From NCBI RefSeq assembly GCF_014195095.1, contig NZ_JACIBC010000001.1:868001-932000 (forward strand): a DNA stretch of 64,000 nucleotides, written 5' to 3'. The translations under genes and the position numbers were made by a program. Of this stretch, positions 1 through 8,589 are shown in pieces; positions within the stretch are counted from its first letter, which is position 1; each line of letters begins with the position of its first letter. The notes under the pieces are model-generated. The model ran no database searches. It was given only the letters and a program-made list of their open reading frames with translations, and had not been told where the DNA came from. This stretch comes from Rhizobium sp. BK602. GTDB taxonomy: Bacteria; Pseudomonadota; Alphaproteobacteria; Rhizobiales; Rhizobiaceae.

Positions 1-339
1 GGCAGCGATGGCGCGGGGCAGGAGATGAATGGAGGCGGTGCCGCCGCTGCCGATCCGGACGCGTCCGACAGACCCTTCGCGGTAAGGCATCATCGCCTCA
101 TGTACCGCCGAACAATCCTCCAGGATACGGCGCGCATGAAGCAACAGTTCGACGCCAGCCGGAGAAGGTTGCGCGCGGCGCCCCACGCGCTCGATCAGCC
201 GAACGCCAAGCCGCTGTTCGAGAAGCTTCACCTGCAGGCTGATGGCGGGCTGCGTCAGTCCCGCCTTGTCGGCGGCGGCGGTGAAGCTGCCGAGATCGAT
301 GACGCTGACGAAGGCGGAGAGCTGATCGAGGTTCAACAC
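1..339 (-). CDS. LysR-family transcriptional regulator (N-terminal part, cut by window edge)
   Basis: This is the first 113 codons of a LysR-type regulator, starting at a GTG (337-339, reverse strand) and running off the left edge. The N-terminus (MLNLDQLSAFV...) is the winged helix-turn-helix, with the family pattern of a conserved small-residue turn (FTAAADKAGLTQPAIS) near residues 18-33 and the linker helix start around residue 60. The beginning of the effector-binding domain follows. The target genes cannot be told because the divergent neighbour is only a DUF1127 peptide. No ATG lies in frame near the start, so GTG is the natural choice. Confidence 0.85.
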   Translation of the reverse strand, partial: MLNLDQLSAFVSVIDLGSFTAAADKAGLTQPAISLQVKLLEQRLGVRLIERVGRRAQPSPAGVELLLHARRILEDCSAVHEAMMPYREGSVGRVRIGSGGTASIHLLPRAIAA

Positions 340-489
340 AAAAGAATTCCTTATGGATTGCATTATTCCAATAATCTTCCTTCGCGGTAAATTCCAGCGC
401 ATTCTTCCATGCAGCCGAGAGACGCAAACCCCTGGCGATGCCGACGGATGGCGGGCCTTGCGGCGCGGGGCGGATCAAGAGGAAAAGCA

Positions 490-711
490 GTGACGACCGA
501 TACAGAGAAAACGCTGATAGCGACGTTCGGATGGAATGAGATCCGGATGGCGAGCCTTCCACGGCGAGTGCTGGCGACATTTGCGACCTATTGGCAGGTG
601 CGGCAGACGCGGCGAAATCTCGCGGATTTATCCGATGACCAGCTTCGCGATATCGGCGTGACCCAAGCCGAGGCAAAGCGCGAGCTCGGCAAATCCTGGT
701 ATTGGAGCTAG
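490..711 (+). CDS. DUF1127 (YjiS-like) small protein
   Basis: This 73-residue basic protein has a C-terminal half matching the DUF1127 pattern: an arginine-rich helix (RQTRRNLADLSDDQLRDIGV) followed by a short tail ending in WYWS. In alphaproteobacteria such proteins are often small regulators or RNA-binding peptides linked to phosphate, nitrogen or stress responses; this copy's role is unknown. I chose the GTG at 490 because AAGAGGA lies about 6 bases upstream. An ATG at 409 would extend the protein with a low-quality leader, and an ATG at 547 would give a 54-residue version. It is divergent from the LysR gene and could be under its control (inference). Confidence 0.75.
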   Translation: MTTDTEKTLIATFGWNEIRMASLPRRVLATFATYWQVRQTRRNLADLSDDQLRDIGVTQAEAKRELGKSWYWS

Positions 712-763
712 AATACCCGTCATGACGCAGGATACCGGCAACGCTATCCCATAAGGGGCGCGC

Positions 764-2626
764 TCAGGGACCGGCGATCTCCGTGCTCTGACCATGATCG
801 GCGTATGAAGCTTCGCCGAAATGGGCCTTCAGCCGATTTTCCTGACGGCGTTTCGCATAGGGCGTGCTGCGCGCGGCGGTCTCCTGCACCAGAGGATCAT
901 TGCGCAGGTCGACATCGGCGATGGCTTGGTCGGCATAGGGGAAGAGATCCTGCCGGCCCCAGGCGCGCCAGGCCTTGGCGACGCTCAGGCGCAGCCGGAT
1001 ATAGGTGTAGCCATAGGCGGCGATGGTGCGCCCGAAACGCCAGGCATAGCGGGTATAGAAGCGGAGCGGATTTTCGAGCGGCATGCCATAGCGCCGCTCA
1101 TGACGGTCCATGATGCGGCCGAGCCCGAATTCGGCGAAGGCGACACCCTCGCGGCGTGGGCCCTCGCGGTAGGCGATGAGATTATACAGCGTCGTCAGCC
1201 GCATGCCGTTCTTGAGCTGCACCCGGCGCTTGAACACACGCTCCATGTGCTCGAAATCGTAATAGCGCCGGCTGGCCTCATGGAAGACGGCATCGAGTTC
1301 GGCATCGCTCATGCGCGGGTGATGCGTAACGCGGTGATTGAGATCGTATTTGTTGAAGTCCGGGTCCATCCAGACGCCGGCATCCTTCATACGCTTGTGA
1401 TCCTCGCTGCCGGGCAGGGGCGTGAGGATATTGAAATAGAGCACGTCGATTGCCAATTCCCGCTTGATCAGATCGACATCACGCAGGATGGATTCGCGGG
1501 TATCGGCGGGGAAACCGATGATGTAGCCGCAGCTTATCACCACCGGATGCCGCTTCCATGCCAGCACCATTTCGCGATATTCCTCGATGCGGTTCTGACG
1601 CTTCTTGGCGGCCTCCAGATTGTCGGGATTGATATTTTCCAAGCCGATGAAGATCAGACGGACCCCGGCCCGCACCACCTTGTCGATGAAGCCCGGGATA
1701 CGATGCGCCATGGTATCGACCTGGATCAGCAGCCGCACGTCCAGTCCCTCGCGCTCGCGCAGCTCGATCAGGCGATCGCAATAGGCCTCCCAATTGCGGT
1801 TGCGGGCGAAGTTGTCGTCGGTGACGAAGAACTTGTTGACACCCGCCGCCGCATTCAGCCGGATGATGGTCTCCAGCTCGTCCGCCGTGCGGAAGCGGCT
1901 GTGGCGGCCCTGCACGTTGATGATGGTGCAGAAGGAGCATTCGAACGGACAGCCGCGTCCGAGGTCGAAGCTCGACCAATGCGTGAAGGAGCGCCGTACG
2001 ATCGGACCTGGGAGCAGGGGCACCGGCGATCCCGGCAAGACGGGCTCGCTCTTCAGATAATTGTAAAGCGGCTTCAGCGTGCCGGCCAGGGCGTCGCGCA
2101 GCACGATATCGAGGCGATCCGGTTCGGCCTCGCCGGCAAACTGGCTGACACCGAGCTCCCGCGCGAGCGTCAGTTCCTCGGCATTTTCACCAAGCATGGC
2201 GACGCAGCCGGACACATGGAAGCCGCCGATGCAGACCGGTACACCCGCCTGGCGCAACGGCCGGGCGATGTCCATGGCTCGCGGATACTGATTGGTCTGC
2301 ACGCCCACCAGCATCACGATGGCGCGCGTTCCCTCGGTGCGATGGCTCTTCAGGATGGCGGGAATATCGACCCGCGTATTGGTCTCGTCGATGGCGTGCA
2401 CCTCGACATCGATCCCCGGACCGAAAACCTCGCGCGATACCGCGTCGTTGACCAGCGCCCAGACACAAGCCAGTGAATTCGAGGGGATGGCCGAGCGTAT
2501 CCAGCGGATCGGATAACCATCATCATCATAGCGCGTCGCCTTGATGAGCCAGATTTCCACGCGGCGTACCGGCAGTCCTGGAGAAAGACCGTCGTTCGTC
2601 GCCTCGACGAGTGGATGCCCCCGCAT
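764..2626 (-). CDS. B12-binding domain radical SAM protein of unknown substrate
   Basis: The protein has 620 residues. The N-terminal ~170 residues look like a cobalamin-binding Rossmann domain, with a glycine-rich loop GGFHVSG near residue 133. A radical SAM core follows, marked by the cluster motif CPFECSFC (Cx3Cx2C) at about residues 226-233 and TDDNF, GLENIN and GYIIGFP downstream. The C-terminal ~180 residues are basic and uncharacterised. The family includes methyltransferases and ring-forming enzymes, but nothing here identifies the substrate: no hopanoid, bacteriochlorophyll or antibiotic genes lie nearby. It appears monocistronic; the ATG at 2626 is the clear start. Enzyme class is certain, function unknown. 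Confidence 0.88.
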   Translation of the reverse strand: MRGHPLVEATNDGLSPGLPVRRVEIWLIKATRYDDDGYPIRWIRSAIPSNSLACVWALVNDAVSREVFGPGIDVEVHAIDETNTRVDIPAILKSHRTEGTRAIVMLVGVQTNQYPRAMDIARPLRQAGVPVCIGGFHVSGCVAMLGENAEELTLARELGVSQFAGEAEPDRLDIVLRDALAGTLKPLYNYLKSEPVLPGSPVPLLPGPIVRRSFTHWSSFDLGRGCPFECSFCTIINVQGRHSRFRTADELETIIRLNAAAGVNKFFVTDDNFARNRNWEAYCDRLIELREREGLDVRLLIQVDTMAHRIPGFIDKVVRAGVRLIFIGLENINPDNLEAAKKRQNRIEEYREMVLAWKRHPVVISCGYIIGFPADTRESILRDVDLIKRELAIDVLYFNILTPLPGSEDHKRMKDAGVWMDPDFNKYDLNHRVTHHPRMSDAELDAVFHEASRRYYDFEHMERVFKRRVQLKNGMRLTTLYNLIAYREGPRREGVAFAEFGLGRIMDRHERRYGMPLENPLRFYTRYAWRFGRTIAAYGYTYIRLRLSVAKAWRAWGRQDLFPYADQAIADVDLRNDPLVQETAARSTPYAKRRQENRLKAHFGEASYADHGQSTEIAGP

Positions 2627-2800
2627 GCGATACCCCTCAATAAAGATATTGCTAATTTAGCTTTATCCGGTCCTTATGCAACGTCAAGGGGAACTTTGAG
2701 GAAGGGGAGCAAACAGCACGAATAAGTTGAAAAGGGTAGGGAAATCCGTGGCGCTCCAACCTCCAAACTCACTGTGAAAGGCGGATGGACTGTTGCCGTT

Positions 2801-3744
2801 TCAATCCTGCCGGACGACGGCGCCGATCATATTGACGACCAGGCGCGCCGCGGTCAAAGCCGACAGGCCATCAATATCTGCGGGAGGATAGAGCTCGACA
2901 AGATCGACACCTGCGATCTTGGCGCGTCGGCCGAGGCCGGCGATCAGCTCGATCACCTGCGTATAGGTGAGGCCGCCGGGTGTGCGCGCCGCAACGCCGG
3001 GCATGATACCGGGATCGAGACTGTCACAGTCAAGGGTGACGACGACCCGCGCACCCTCGGGAATATGCCGGAGAGCGGCATCCATGCCCTGAGCGTGAAT
3101 CTCGCGGGCGGTCACGAAGCGGCTGCCGTAGAGCTGCGCCGCTTCGATGTCGGCGAGGCGGGCGCTGCCGACACTACGCAGGCCGACCTGCACCATGCCC
3201 GCGACATGCGGCATCTCGCTCGCCCGGCGCATTGGGCTTGAATAGCCGTAACGCTCGCCATGCACTTCGTCGCGCCGTCGCGCCAATCGATATGAGCGTC
3301 GATCTGCAGGACCCAGACCGGTTCGTGACCGGCAAAACCGGCAAGGAAAGGAATGGTCACGGAACAATCGCCACCGATCAGGATCGGCACAGCCGGCAAT
3401 CCCAGGACCTCGCGCGTCTTAGCCTCGATCCGCGCCCGGTTTCCGGCATTGTCATACAGGATGGTCTCAACATCGCCGGCATCGATAGCGACAATCGGCT
3501 TGCCAGCGAACAGCGGGCCGCCAAGATCGAAATCCCAGTGCCCGACGAGCCCGGCATCCTCCTGGCTCGCGGCACGGATGGCGTCGGCGGCCGAAGCATG
3601 GCCGCTGCTGTCCTTGCCGGGATAGGTGCTGCCGTGACCGGCTCCGAAGATCACCACATCAGGCAAGCGACCATCGGCAAGCTGATCAGGAAAGCCGAGA
3701 AAGGGAGGCGAAACGCTCATTTCCTGAACCCACCCAGCGGCCAT
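2801..3744 (-). pseudogene. Agmatinase/arginase-family ureohydrolase, frameshifted by an 8-bp tandem duplication
   Basis: Two overlapping reading frames together encode one ureohydrolase. The first (from ATG 3744 or ATG 3720) covers the N-terminal half to the metal motif DAHIDW. The second continues with RDEVHGERYGYSSPM and includes the second metal signature TLDCDSLDP and the C-terminal helices. They are joined where the 8-mer GTCGCGCC occurs twice in tandem (3269-3284). Removing one copy restores a single frame of about 311 residues, the normal family length. As read, translation goes out of frame after the first DAHxD motif, so the product should be dead. The first metal motif is GGDCS instead of the usual GGDHS. 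The substrate (agmatine, guanidinobutyrate or another guanidine) is not determinable. Confidence 0.85.
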
Positions 3745-3785
3745 ACAAAAGTCAGATAAGATAGATTATGGAACTAAAACCGATA

Positions 3786-4277
3786 TCAGCTCGGTTTCAC
3801 CCGTATCACTTTCGCCCCGATCTTCTCGGCCAATATCTTCGGATCGCAGGCAAAAATGCTGTCCGGGCGTCCAGCGGCGCACCAGACCTGATCATAGGAC
3901 AGCAGGCTTTCGTCGATGAAAACCGGCAGGTTTACGCGATGGCCGATCGGACCGACGCCGCCGATGGCGAAGCCGGTTTCGTCACGGACACGGTCGATGT
4001 CGGCGCGCTTCAGGCGAATTCCGTAAGTCGTTGAAATGTGAGCCGTGTCCGCATTATGGGCACCGGATACGAGAAGCAGCGTCAGGCTATTGGTTTCCGC
4101 GTTGACGAAGACGAGCGATTTGACGATCTGGCCAACGGCGCATCCGGCCGCTTTTGCGGCTTCCTCGGCGGTGCGTGTCGACTGCTCCATCCGCTTGATG
4201 GAGATATCGAGGCCGAGATCGCGAGCCGCGAGCTCGACGCGCTCCAGGCTCGAAAGCTTCTTGCTGTCTTCGCTCAT
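3786..4277 (-). CDS. YbaK/EbsC-family aminoacyl-tRNA deacylase-like protein
   Basis: This 163-residue single-domain protein belongs to the YbaK/ProX family, which hydrolyses mischarged tRNAs such as Cys- or Ala-tRNA(Pro). Typical family features are the IVKSLVF strand around residues 51-57 with its conserved lysine, the central LLLVSGAHNAD segment, the GGVGPIGH loop, and a C-terminal DPKILAEKIGAKV helix. It is the last gene of the leftward metG-tatD-MBL-ybaK run, and its ATG overlaps the preceding stop codon by 4 bases, so it is translationally coupled. The exact tRNA substrate is not predictable. Confidence 0.85.
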   Translation of the reverse strand: MSEDSKKLSSLERVELAARDLGLDISIKRMEQSTRTAEEAAKAAGCAVGQIVKSLVFVNAETNSLTLLLVSGAHNADTAHISTTYGIRLKRADIDRVRDETGFAIGGVGPIGHRVNLPVFIDESLLSYDQVWCAAGRPDSIFACDPKILAEKIGAKVIRVKPS

Positions 4278-5101
4278 AGATCGTCATCCTTCACATCGAG
4301 TTCTATGCGCATCTGGTCGTAGGCCGGTTCGACATTGTCGGGCGTTTCCGCAAGCACGGTCTCGTAGTCGAGCGGCGTATGCATATGCGTCAGGATCGCA
4401 TGCTTGGGCTGAAGCCGTTCGATCCAGGCGAGCGATTGCTCCAGCGAAAGATGGCTTGGATGCGGCCGATATTGCAAGGCATCGATGATCAGAATGTCGA
4501 GATTTTGAACTTTCTCGACAGATTCCACCGGGAAGTCACTGATATCGCTGCAATAAGCGAGCCCCCCGATGCGGAAGCCGAGGGAATGGATATCGCCATG
4601 CTGCTGCTTGTGCGGCCAGATGGTGATCGTGCCGCCCGGCCCTGCGACCGTGAAACTCCGCTCGAGGCTCTCGATGATGATCGGCCGGACGATCGGCGGA
4701 TAATTGCTGCCCGGCGGCGTTTCCAGGCAGTAGCGGAAACCCTCGCGAATCCGGTCCATGGTCGGCTGGTCGGCATAAATCGGAATGCGCTCATGCGAAT
4801 TGTGGAAGAAGCCGCGCAGGTCGTCGATGCCGTGAATATGATCGGCATGCGCATGCGTGTAGAGCACGGCATCGACCGAGCCGACGCCGGCGCGGATCAT
4901 CTGTTCGCGAAAATCCGGCCCGGTATCGACGACCACCGTGGTGATGCCACCATCCGGCGCGATCTGCTCGATCAGGAAGGAAGCACGCGTGCGGCGGTTT
5001 TTCGGGTTCTTCGGGTCGCAGGCGCCCCAATCGCCCGTAATGCGCGGCACGCCCGGCGACGACGAGCAACCCAATATGGTGAAGCGCCGCCGATAGCTCA
5101 C
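4274..5101 (-). CDS. MBL-fold metallohydrolase, PhnP-like
   Basis: The 275-residue protein is a metallo-beta-lactamase-fold hydrolase. The metal motif THAHADHIHGID (HxHxDH) lies at about residues 82-93, a further metal aspartate sits in YCSDISD near residue 186, and a late histidine is in LTHMHTP near residue 240. The N-terminus, with GCSSSPGVPRI and a cysteine, resembles PhnP/cyclic phosphodiesterase members, and such genes commonly follow tatD in Rhizobiales. The start is a GTG 4 bases after the tatD stop, with AAGGG about 10 bases upstream. Physiological substrate unknown; a small phosphodiester is plausible by family. Confidence 0.85.
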   Translation of the reverse strand: MSYRRRFTILGCSSSPGVPRITGDWGACDPKNPKNRRTRASFLIEQIAPDGGITTVVVDTGPDFREQMIRAGVGSVDAVLYTHAHADHIHGIDDLRGFFHNSHERIPIYADQPTMDRIREGFRYCLETPPGSNYPPIVRPIIIESLERSFTVAGPGGTITIWPHKQQHGDIHSLGFRIGGLAYCSDISDFPVESVEKVQNLDILIIDALQYRPHPSHLSLEQSLAWIERLQPKHAILTHMHTPLDYETVLAETPDNVEPAYDQMRIELDVKDDDL

Positions 5102-5105
5102 GCCG

Positions 5106-5888
5106 TCAGACCCTTGTCATCTTGGAGAAGCAGCGGAAGGCGTTCGCCGTGGTGATCTCGGTAATTTCCTCCGGCCTGACGCCGATCGTCTCGCCGAGCA
5201 CTTCGGCGGTGTTGACGACATAGGACGGCTCGTTGCGCTTGCCGCGCCAGCGCTTCGGCGCAAGATACGGTGCGTCGGTCTCGACCAGCAGCCGGTCGTG
5301 CGGGATCGTCTTGGCGATCTCGCGCAGCTCCTCGGATTTCGGGAAGGTCAGAATGCCGGAAAAGGAGATGTAGCCGCCGAGCTCGACGCCGGTACGGGCG
5401 AGGGCCGGACCGGCGGAGAAGCAATGCAGGATGAAGGGGAAAGCCCCCTTCCCCGTTTCCTCCGTCAGGATCGCCGCCATGTCCTCGTCGGCGCTGCGGC
5501 TATGGATAACCAGCGGCAGCTGCGTTTCGCGGGCCGCCGCAATGTGGCGCAGGAAACCGGTCTTCTGGTCTTCCGGCTTCACCGTGTCATAGAAATAGTC
5601 GAGCCCCGCCTCGCCGATCGCAACGATCTTCTCGTGCTGATTGGCCAGTCGCACGAGATCCTCGGTCTGGATGTCCAGCTCCTGGTCGGCGCTGTTCGGA
5701 TGCGTGCCGACCGAGCAGAAAACCGACGGATAGCGCTCGGTGAGCGCGAGCAATCCGTCGAGCTTGCGAACCTTGGTCGAGATCGTGACCATCTGCTTGA
5801 CACCGACCTCGTGCGCGCGCGCGACGATCGCGTCGCGCTCCTCTTCGAAATCGGCGAAATCCAGATGACAATGCGTGTCGATCAGCAT
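5106..5888 (-). CDS. tatD: TatD-family metal-dependent hydrolase (3'-5' DNase)
   Basis: The 260-residue TIM-barrel hydrolase has the N-terminal metal motif DTHCHLD (residues 4-10), the bridging glutamate in IGEAGLDYFY, the histidines in HSRSADED and HCFSAG, and the terminal ETDAPYLAP. TatD proteins are Mg-dependent 3'-5' exonucleases linked to DNA repair and turnover. I preferred ATG 5888 over an in-frame TTG two codons upstream because TAAGG sits about 8 bases before it. The gene starts 9 bases after the metG stop, the usual alphaproteobacterial arrangement. Confidence 0.93.
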   Translation of the reverse strand: MLIDTHCHLDFADFEEERDAIVARAHEVGVKQMVTISTKVRKLDGLLALTERYPSVFCSVGTHPNSADQELDIQTEDLVRLANQHEKIVAIGEAGLDYFYDTVKPEDQKTGFLRHIAAARETQLPLVIHSRSADEDMAAILTEETGKGAFPFILHCFSAGPALARTGVELGGYISFSGILTFPKSEELREIAKTIPHDRLLVETDAPYLAPKRWRGKRNEPSYVVNTAEVLGETIGVRPEEITEITTANAFRCFSKMTRV

Positions 5889-5897
5889 GGCCAAACC

Positions 5898-7451
5898 TTA
5901 TTCGACCGTCGGCGCCACATAGCGCGGGAAGACCGGCTTCGGCGCTTCCAGCGGTGTGCCGGAGACGAGGCGCCCGGCCTCGCCGAGTGCGGCGAAATCG
6001 CGCTTGTCGGCGGGAATGGCGATCAGGTCCAACAGCTTGGCCGAGGATTCCGGCATGAAGGGCTGCAGGAGAATGCCGATCTGGCGCACGACGTCGGCGG
6101 TGACGTAGAGCACGGTCGCCATGCGGGCCGGATCGGTTTTCTTCAGCGCCCAAGGCTCCTGGCCGGCGAAATAGCGGTCGGTCTCGGAGACGACGGCGAT
6201 GATCGAGGCAAGCGCGCGATGAATGAGCTGCTTGCCCATATCCTCGCGGGTCGACGCCAGCAATGCGTCGGCCTGCGCCAGCAGCGCCTTGTCCTCATCG
6301 GTGAGCTCGCCGCATTCCGGAATCTGGCCATCGCAATTCTTGACGATCATCGACAGCGAGCGGCTGGCGAGATTGCCGATGCCGTTGGCGAGATCGGAAT
6401 TGATGCGCGTGCCGATCGCCTCTTCGCTATAGCTGCCGTCCTGGCCGAAGGAGACTTCGCGCAGGAAGAAATAACGCACCTGGTCGAGGCCAAAATGGTT
6501 CACGAGATTGACCGGATCGACGACGTTGCCGAGCGACTTCGACATCTTCTCGCCCTTGTTGAGCAGGAAGCCATGGGCATAGACCCGCTTCGGCAGCGGC
6601 AGCTTCGCCGACATCAGGAAGGCGGGCCAATAGACGGCGTGGAAGCGGATGATGTCCTTGCCGATGATATGCAGGTCGGCCGGCCAGTATTTCGCCCGCG
6701 GATTGTTGCGGTCCTCGATATAGCCGGTCGCTGTGATGTAGTTCGTCAAGGCATCGACCCAGACATACATGACGTGCGAGGGATCGTTCGGCACCTTGAT
6801 GCCCCAATCGAAGGTGGTGCGCGAGATCGACAGATCCTTGAGGCCCGACTTCACGAAGGAGATCACCTCGTTGCGGCGCTCGGCTGGTCCGATGAAGTCC
6901 GGGTTCTCTTCATAGAGCTTCAACAGGCGATCCTGGTATTCGGAGAGCTTGAAGAAATAGCTTTCTTCCTGCACCCATTCGACCGGCGTGCCCTGCGGCC
7001 CGTAGCGCACGCCGTCGGCGCGCAGCTCGGTTTCGTTTTCCTGGTAATAGGCTTCGTCACGCACCGAGTACCAGCCGGCGTAGGAATCCTTGTAGATGTC
7101 GCCGGCGTCGGCCATCAGGTTCCAGATGTTGCGCGACGTCTCATGATGCCGCTCCTGCGTGGTGCGGATGAAATCGTCGTTGGAGGCATTGAGCAGCTTG
7201 CCCATCGCCTGGAATTCGTCAGAATTGCGCTTGGCGAGCTCCTGCGGCGTCAGGCCCTCGGCACGCGCCGTCTGCTGCATCTTCTGGCCATGTTCGTCCG
7301 TGCCCGTCAGGAAGAAGACGTCGCGCCCGTCCAGCCGCTGGTAGCGCGCAAGCGCATCGGTGGCGATCAGCTCATAGGCATGGCCGATATGCGGCTTGCC
7401 GTTGGGATAGGCGATCGCGGTGGTGATGTAGAACGGGGTCTTATCGGTCAT
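5898..7451 (-). CDS. metG: Methionyl-tRNA synthetase
   Basis: The 517-residue class I synthetase charges tRNA-Met with methionine. The HIGH motif is at residues 21-24 (GKPHIGH) and KMSKS at about residue 302. An anticodon-binding alpha-helical domain makes up the C-terminal third. It is the short alphaproteobacterial form without the C-terminal dimerisation domain. The ATG at 7451 (MTDKTPF) is preferred over an in-frame TTG three codons upstream. It heads a leftward run metG-tatD-MBL-ybaK. In related genomes holB usually lies directly upstream (recalled, not checked); here a TauE/SafE gene separates them. Confidence 0.97.
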   Translation of the reverse strand: MTDKTPFYITTAIAYPNGKPHIGHAYELIATDALARYQRLDGRDVFFLTGTDEHGQKMQQTARAEGLTPQELAKRNSDEFQAMGKLLNASNDDFIRTTQERHHETSRNIWNLMADAGDIYKDSYAGWYSVRDEAYYQENETELRADGVRYGPQGTPVEWVQEESYFFKLSEYQDRLLKLYEENPDFIGPAERRNEVISFVKSGLKDLSISRTTFDWGIKVPNDPSHVMYVWVDALTNYITATGYIEDRNNPRAKYWPADLHIIGKDIIRFHAVYWPAFLMSAKLPLPKRVYAHGFLLNKGEKMSKSLGNVVDPVNLVNHFGLDQVRYFFLREVSFGQDGSYSEEAIGTRINSDLANGIGNLASRSLSMIVKNCDGQIPECGELTDEDKALLAQADALLASTREDMGKQLIHRALASIIAVVSETDRYFAGQEPWALKKTDPARMATVLYVTADVVRQIGILLQPFMPESSAKLLDLIAIPADKRDFAALGEAGRLVSGTPLEAPKPVFPRYVAPTVE

Positions 7452-7697
7452 ATCAGGCAATGGTCCGCTTTACGGTTTCATCGTTGTTATTCTTGCACCC
7501 GCACGCTTTAGCGCATGTTTGCTGGGAGCGAAACACCAAGTTTCGCAACTGCGGTATTCCTTAGCCGGGGCCGTTCGCTTGACTTGCCCCGCTCCCGGCT
7601 TTACGCCTTCGCAAAAATCAAAGCGCGGGACAGAAATCATCGTGAGTTCGGATTCCAGTTTTAACAGCCGGTCCCATGCCTTGAAAGGGCGGCGGCT

Positions 7698-8498
7698 TTG
7701 AGTTTTCCTGCTGTATTCCAGCCCCTCTATTCCTTCTCCGGCTTTTTTGTCGGCATGCTGGTCGGCATCACCGGTGTTGGCGGCGGCTCTTTGATGACGC
7801 CGCTGCTTGTGCTGCTGTTCGGCGTGCATCCGGCTACCGCGGTCGGCACCGATCTTCTTTACGCCGCCATCACCAAGACCGCGGGAACGGCCGTGCACGG
7901 CATGCATGGGCGCGTGAATTGGAAAGTGGTGGGCCTGCTTGCCTCGGGCAGCGTGCCGGCCGCACTCGCCATGCTGTGGTTCATGGCTGGTGTCAATCGG
8001 GAAAGCCCGGCGGTCGCGCATGCGATCACCCTCTCGCTCGGATGCCTGCTGATCCTGACGGCGCTGATGCTGCTCTTTCGCGGCCATATACTACGCGGCA
8101 TGCGGCAATGGCGCGGCGAACACGCAATGCTGGCGCCGCGCACCATCGCGATCCTGACCCTGGTTCTCGGCCTGGTACTCGGCACGCTGGTAACCATGAC
8201 CTCCGTCGGCGCCGGCGCACTCGGCGTCACTGTGCTCCTGGTGCTCTATCCGAATCTCAACGTCCGCGAGATCGTCGGCTCCGATATCGTCCATGCCGTG
8301 CCGCTGACCTTGATCGGCGGCATGGGCTACTGGTTCATCGGCGAGATCAACTGGTCCATGCTCATCGCGCTCTTGATCGGCTCCATTCCCGGCATCGTCG
8401 CCGGCAGCCTGCTGGCACCGCGCCTGCATGAACGACTGATCCGCATCGTGCTCGCCGTCACGCTGACGATCGTCGCCTGGAAGCTGATCTTTTCCTAG
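7698..8498 (+). CDS. TauE/SafE-family (sulfite exporter-like) membrane permease
   Basis: This 266-residue, strongly hydrophobic protein has about eight predicted membrane segments in two similar halves. Each half opens with a glycine-rich motif typical of the family (GITGVGGGSLMTPLL near residue 24; SVGAGALGVTVLL near residue 174). The family exports sulfite, sulfoacetate or other small organic anions at the inner membrane. The only upstream start is a TTG at 7698. It lies on the opposite strand to both neighbours. Its TAG stop lies in the left edge of a RIME-like repeat that fills the whole gap to holB. Confidence 0.85.
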   Translation: MSFPAVFQPLYSFSGFFVGMLVGITGVGGGSLMTPLLVLLFGVHPATAVGTDLLYAAITKTAGTAVHGMHGRVNWKVVGLLASGSVPAALAMLWFMAGVNRESPAVAHAITLSLGCLLILTALMLLFRGHILRGMRQWRGEHAMLAPRTIAILTLVLGLVLGTLVTMTSVGAGALGVTVLLVLYPNLNVREIVGSDIVHAVPLTLIGGMGYWFIGEINWSMLIALLIGSIPGIVAGSLLAPRLHERLIRIVLAVTLTIVAWKLIFS

Positions 8499-8589
8499 AA
8501 CGGTTCAGCGTTTCACGGAATCGCTCTGTCCTATTGTTTTTACGCAATTCCGGGCAAAAAGCGCAGCACTTTTCCTGAAGCTGCTCTAA
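8495..8589. repeat. RIME-like intergenic repeat, copy A
   Basis: The complete gap between the convergent TauE and holB stop codons is one repeat element. It consists of an imperfect palindrome (CTAGAACGGTTCAGCG...), a spacer ending in TTTTTACGC, then a second palindrome (GCAATTCCGGGC...TTCCTGAAGCTGC) ending in CTCTAAA. It matches the copies at 22591 (inverted) and 47040. Both flanking stop codons lie in its ends, so it probably also acts as a two-way transcription stop. Confidence 0.75.

Noticed and set aside
821..2476. Long open frame antisense to the radical SAM gene (551 codons)
   Set aside because: It has no family similarity and repeats the codon-phase shadow of the reverse-strand gene in high-GC DNA. 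Similar long shadows occur at 5298-7511 and 38908-41166.
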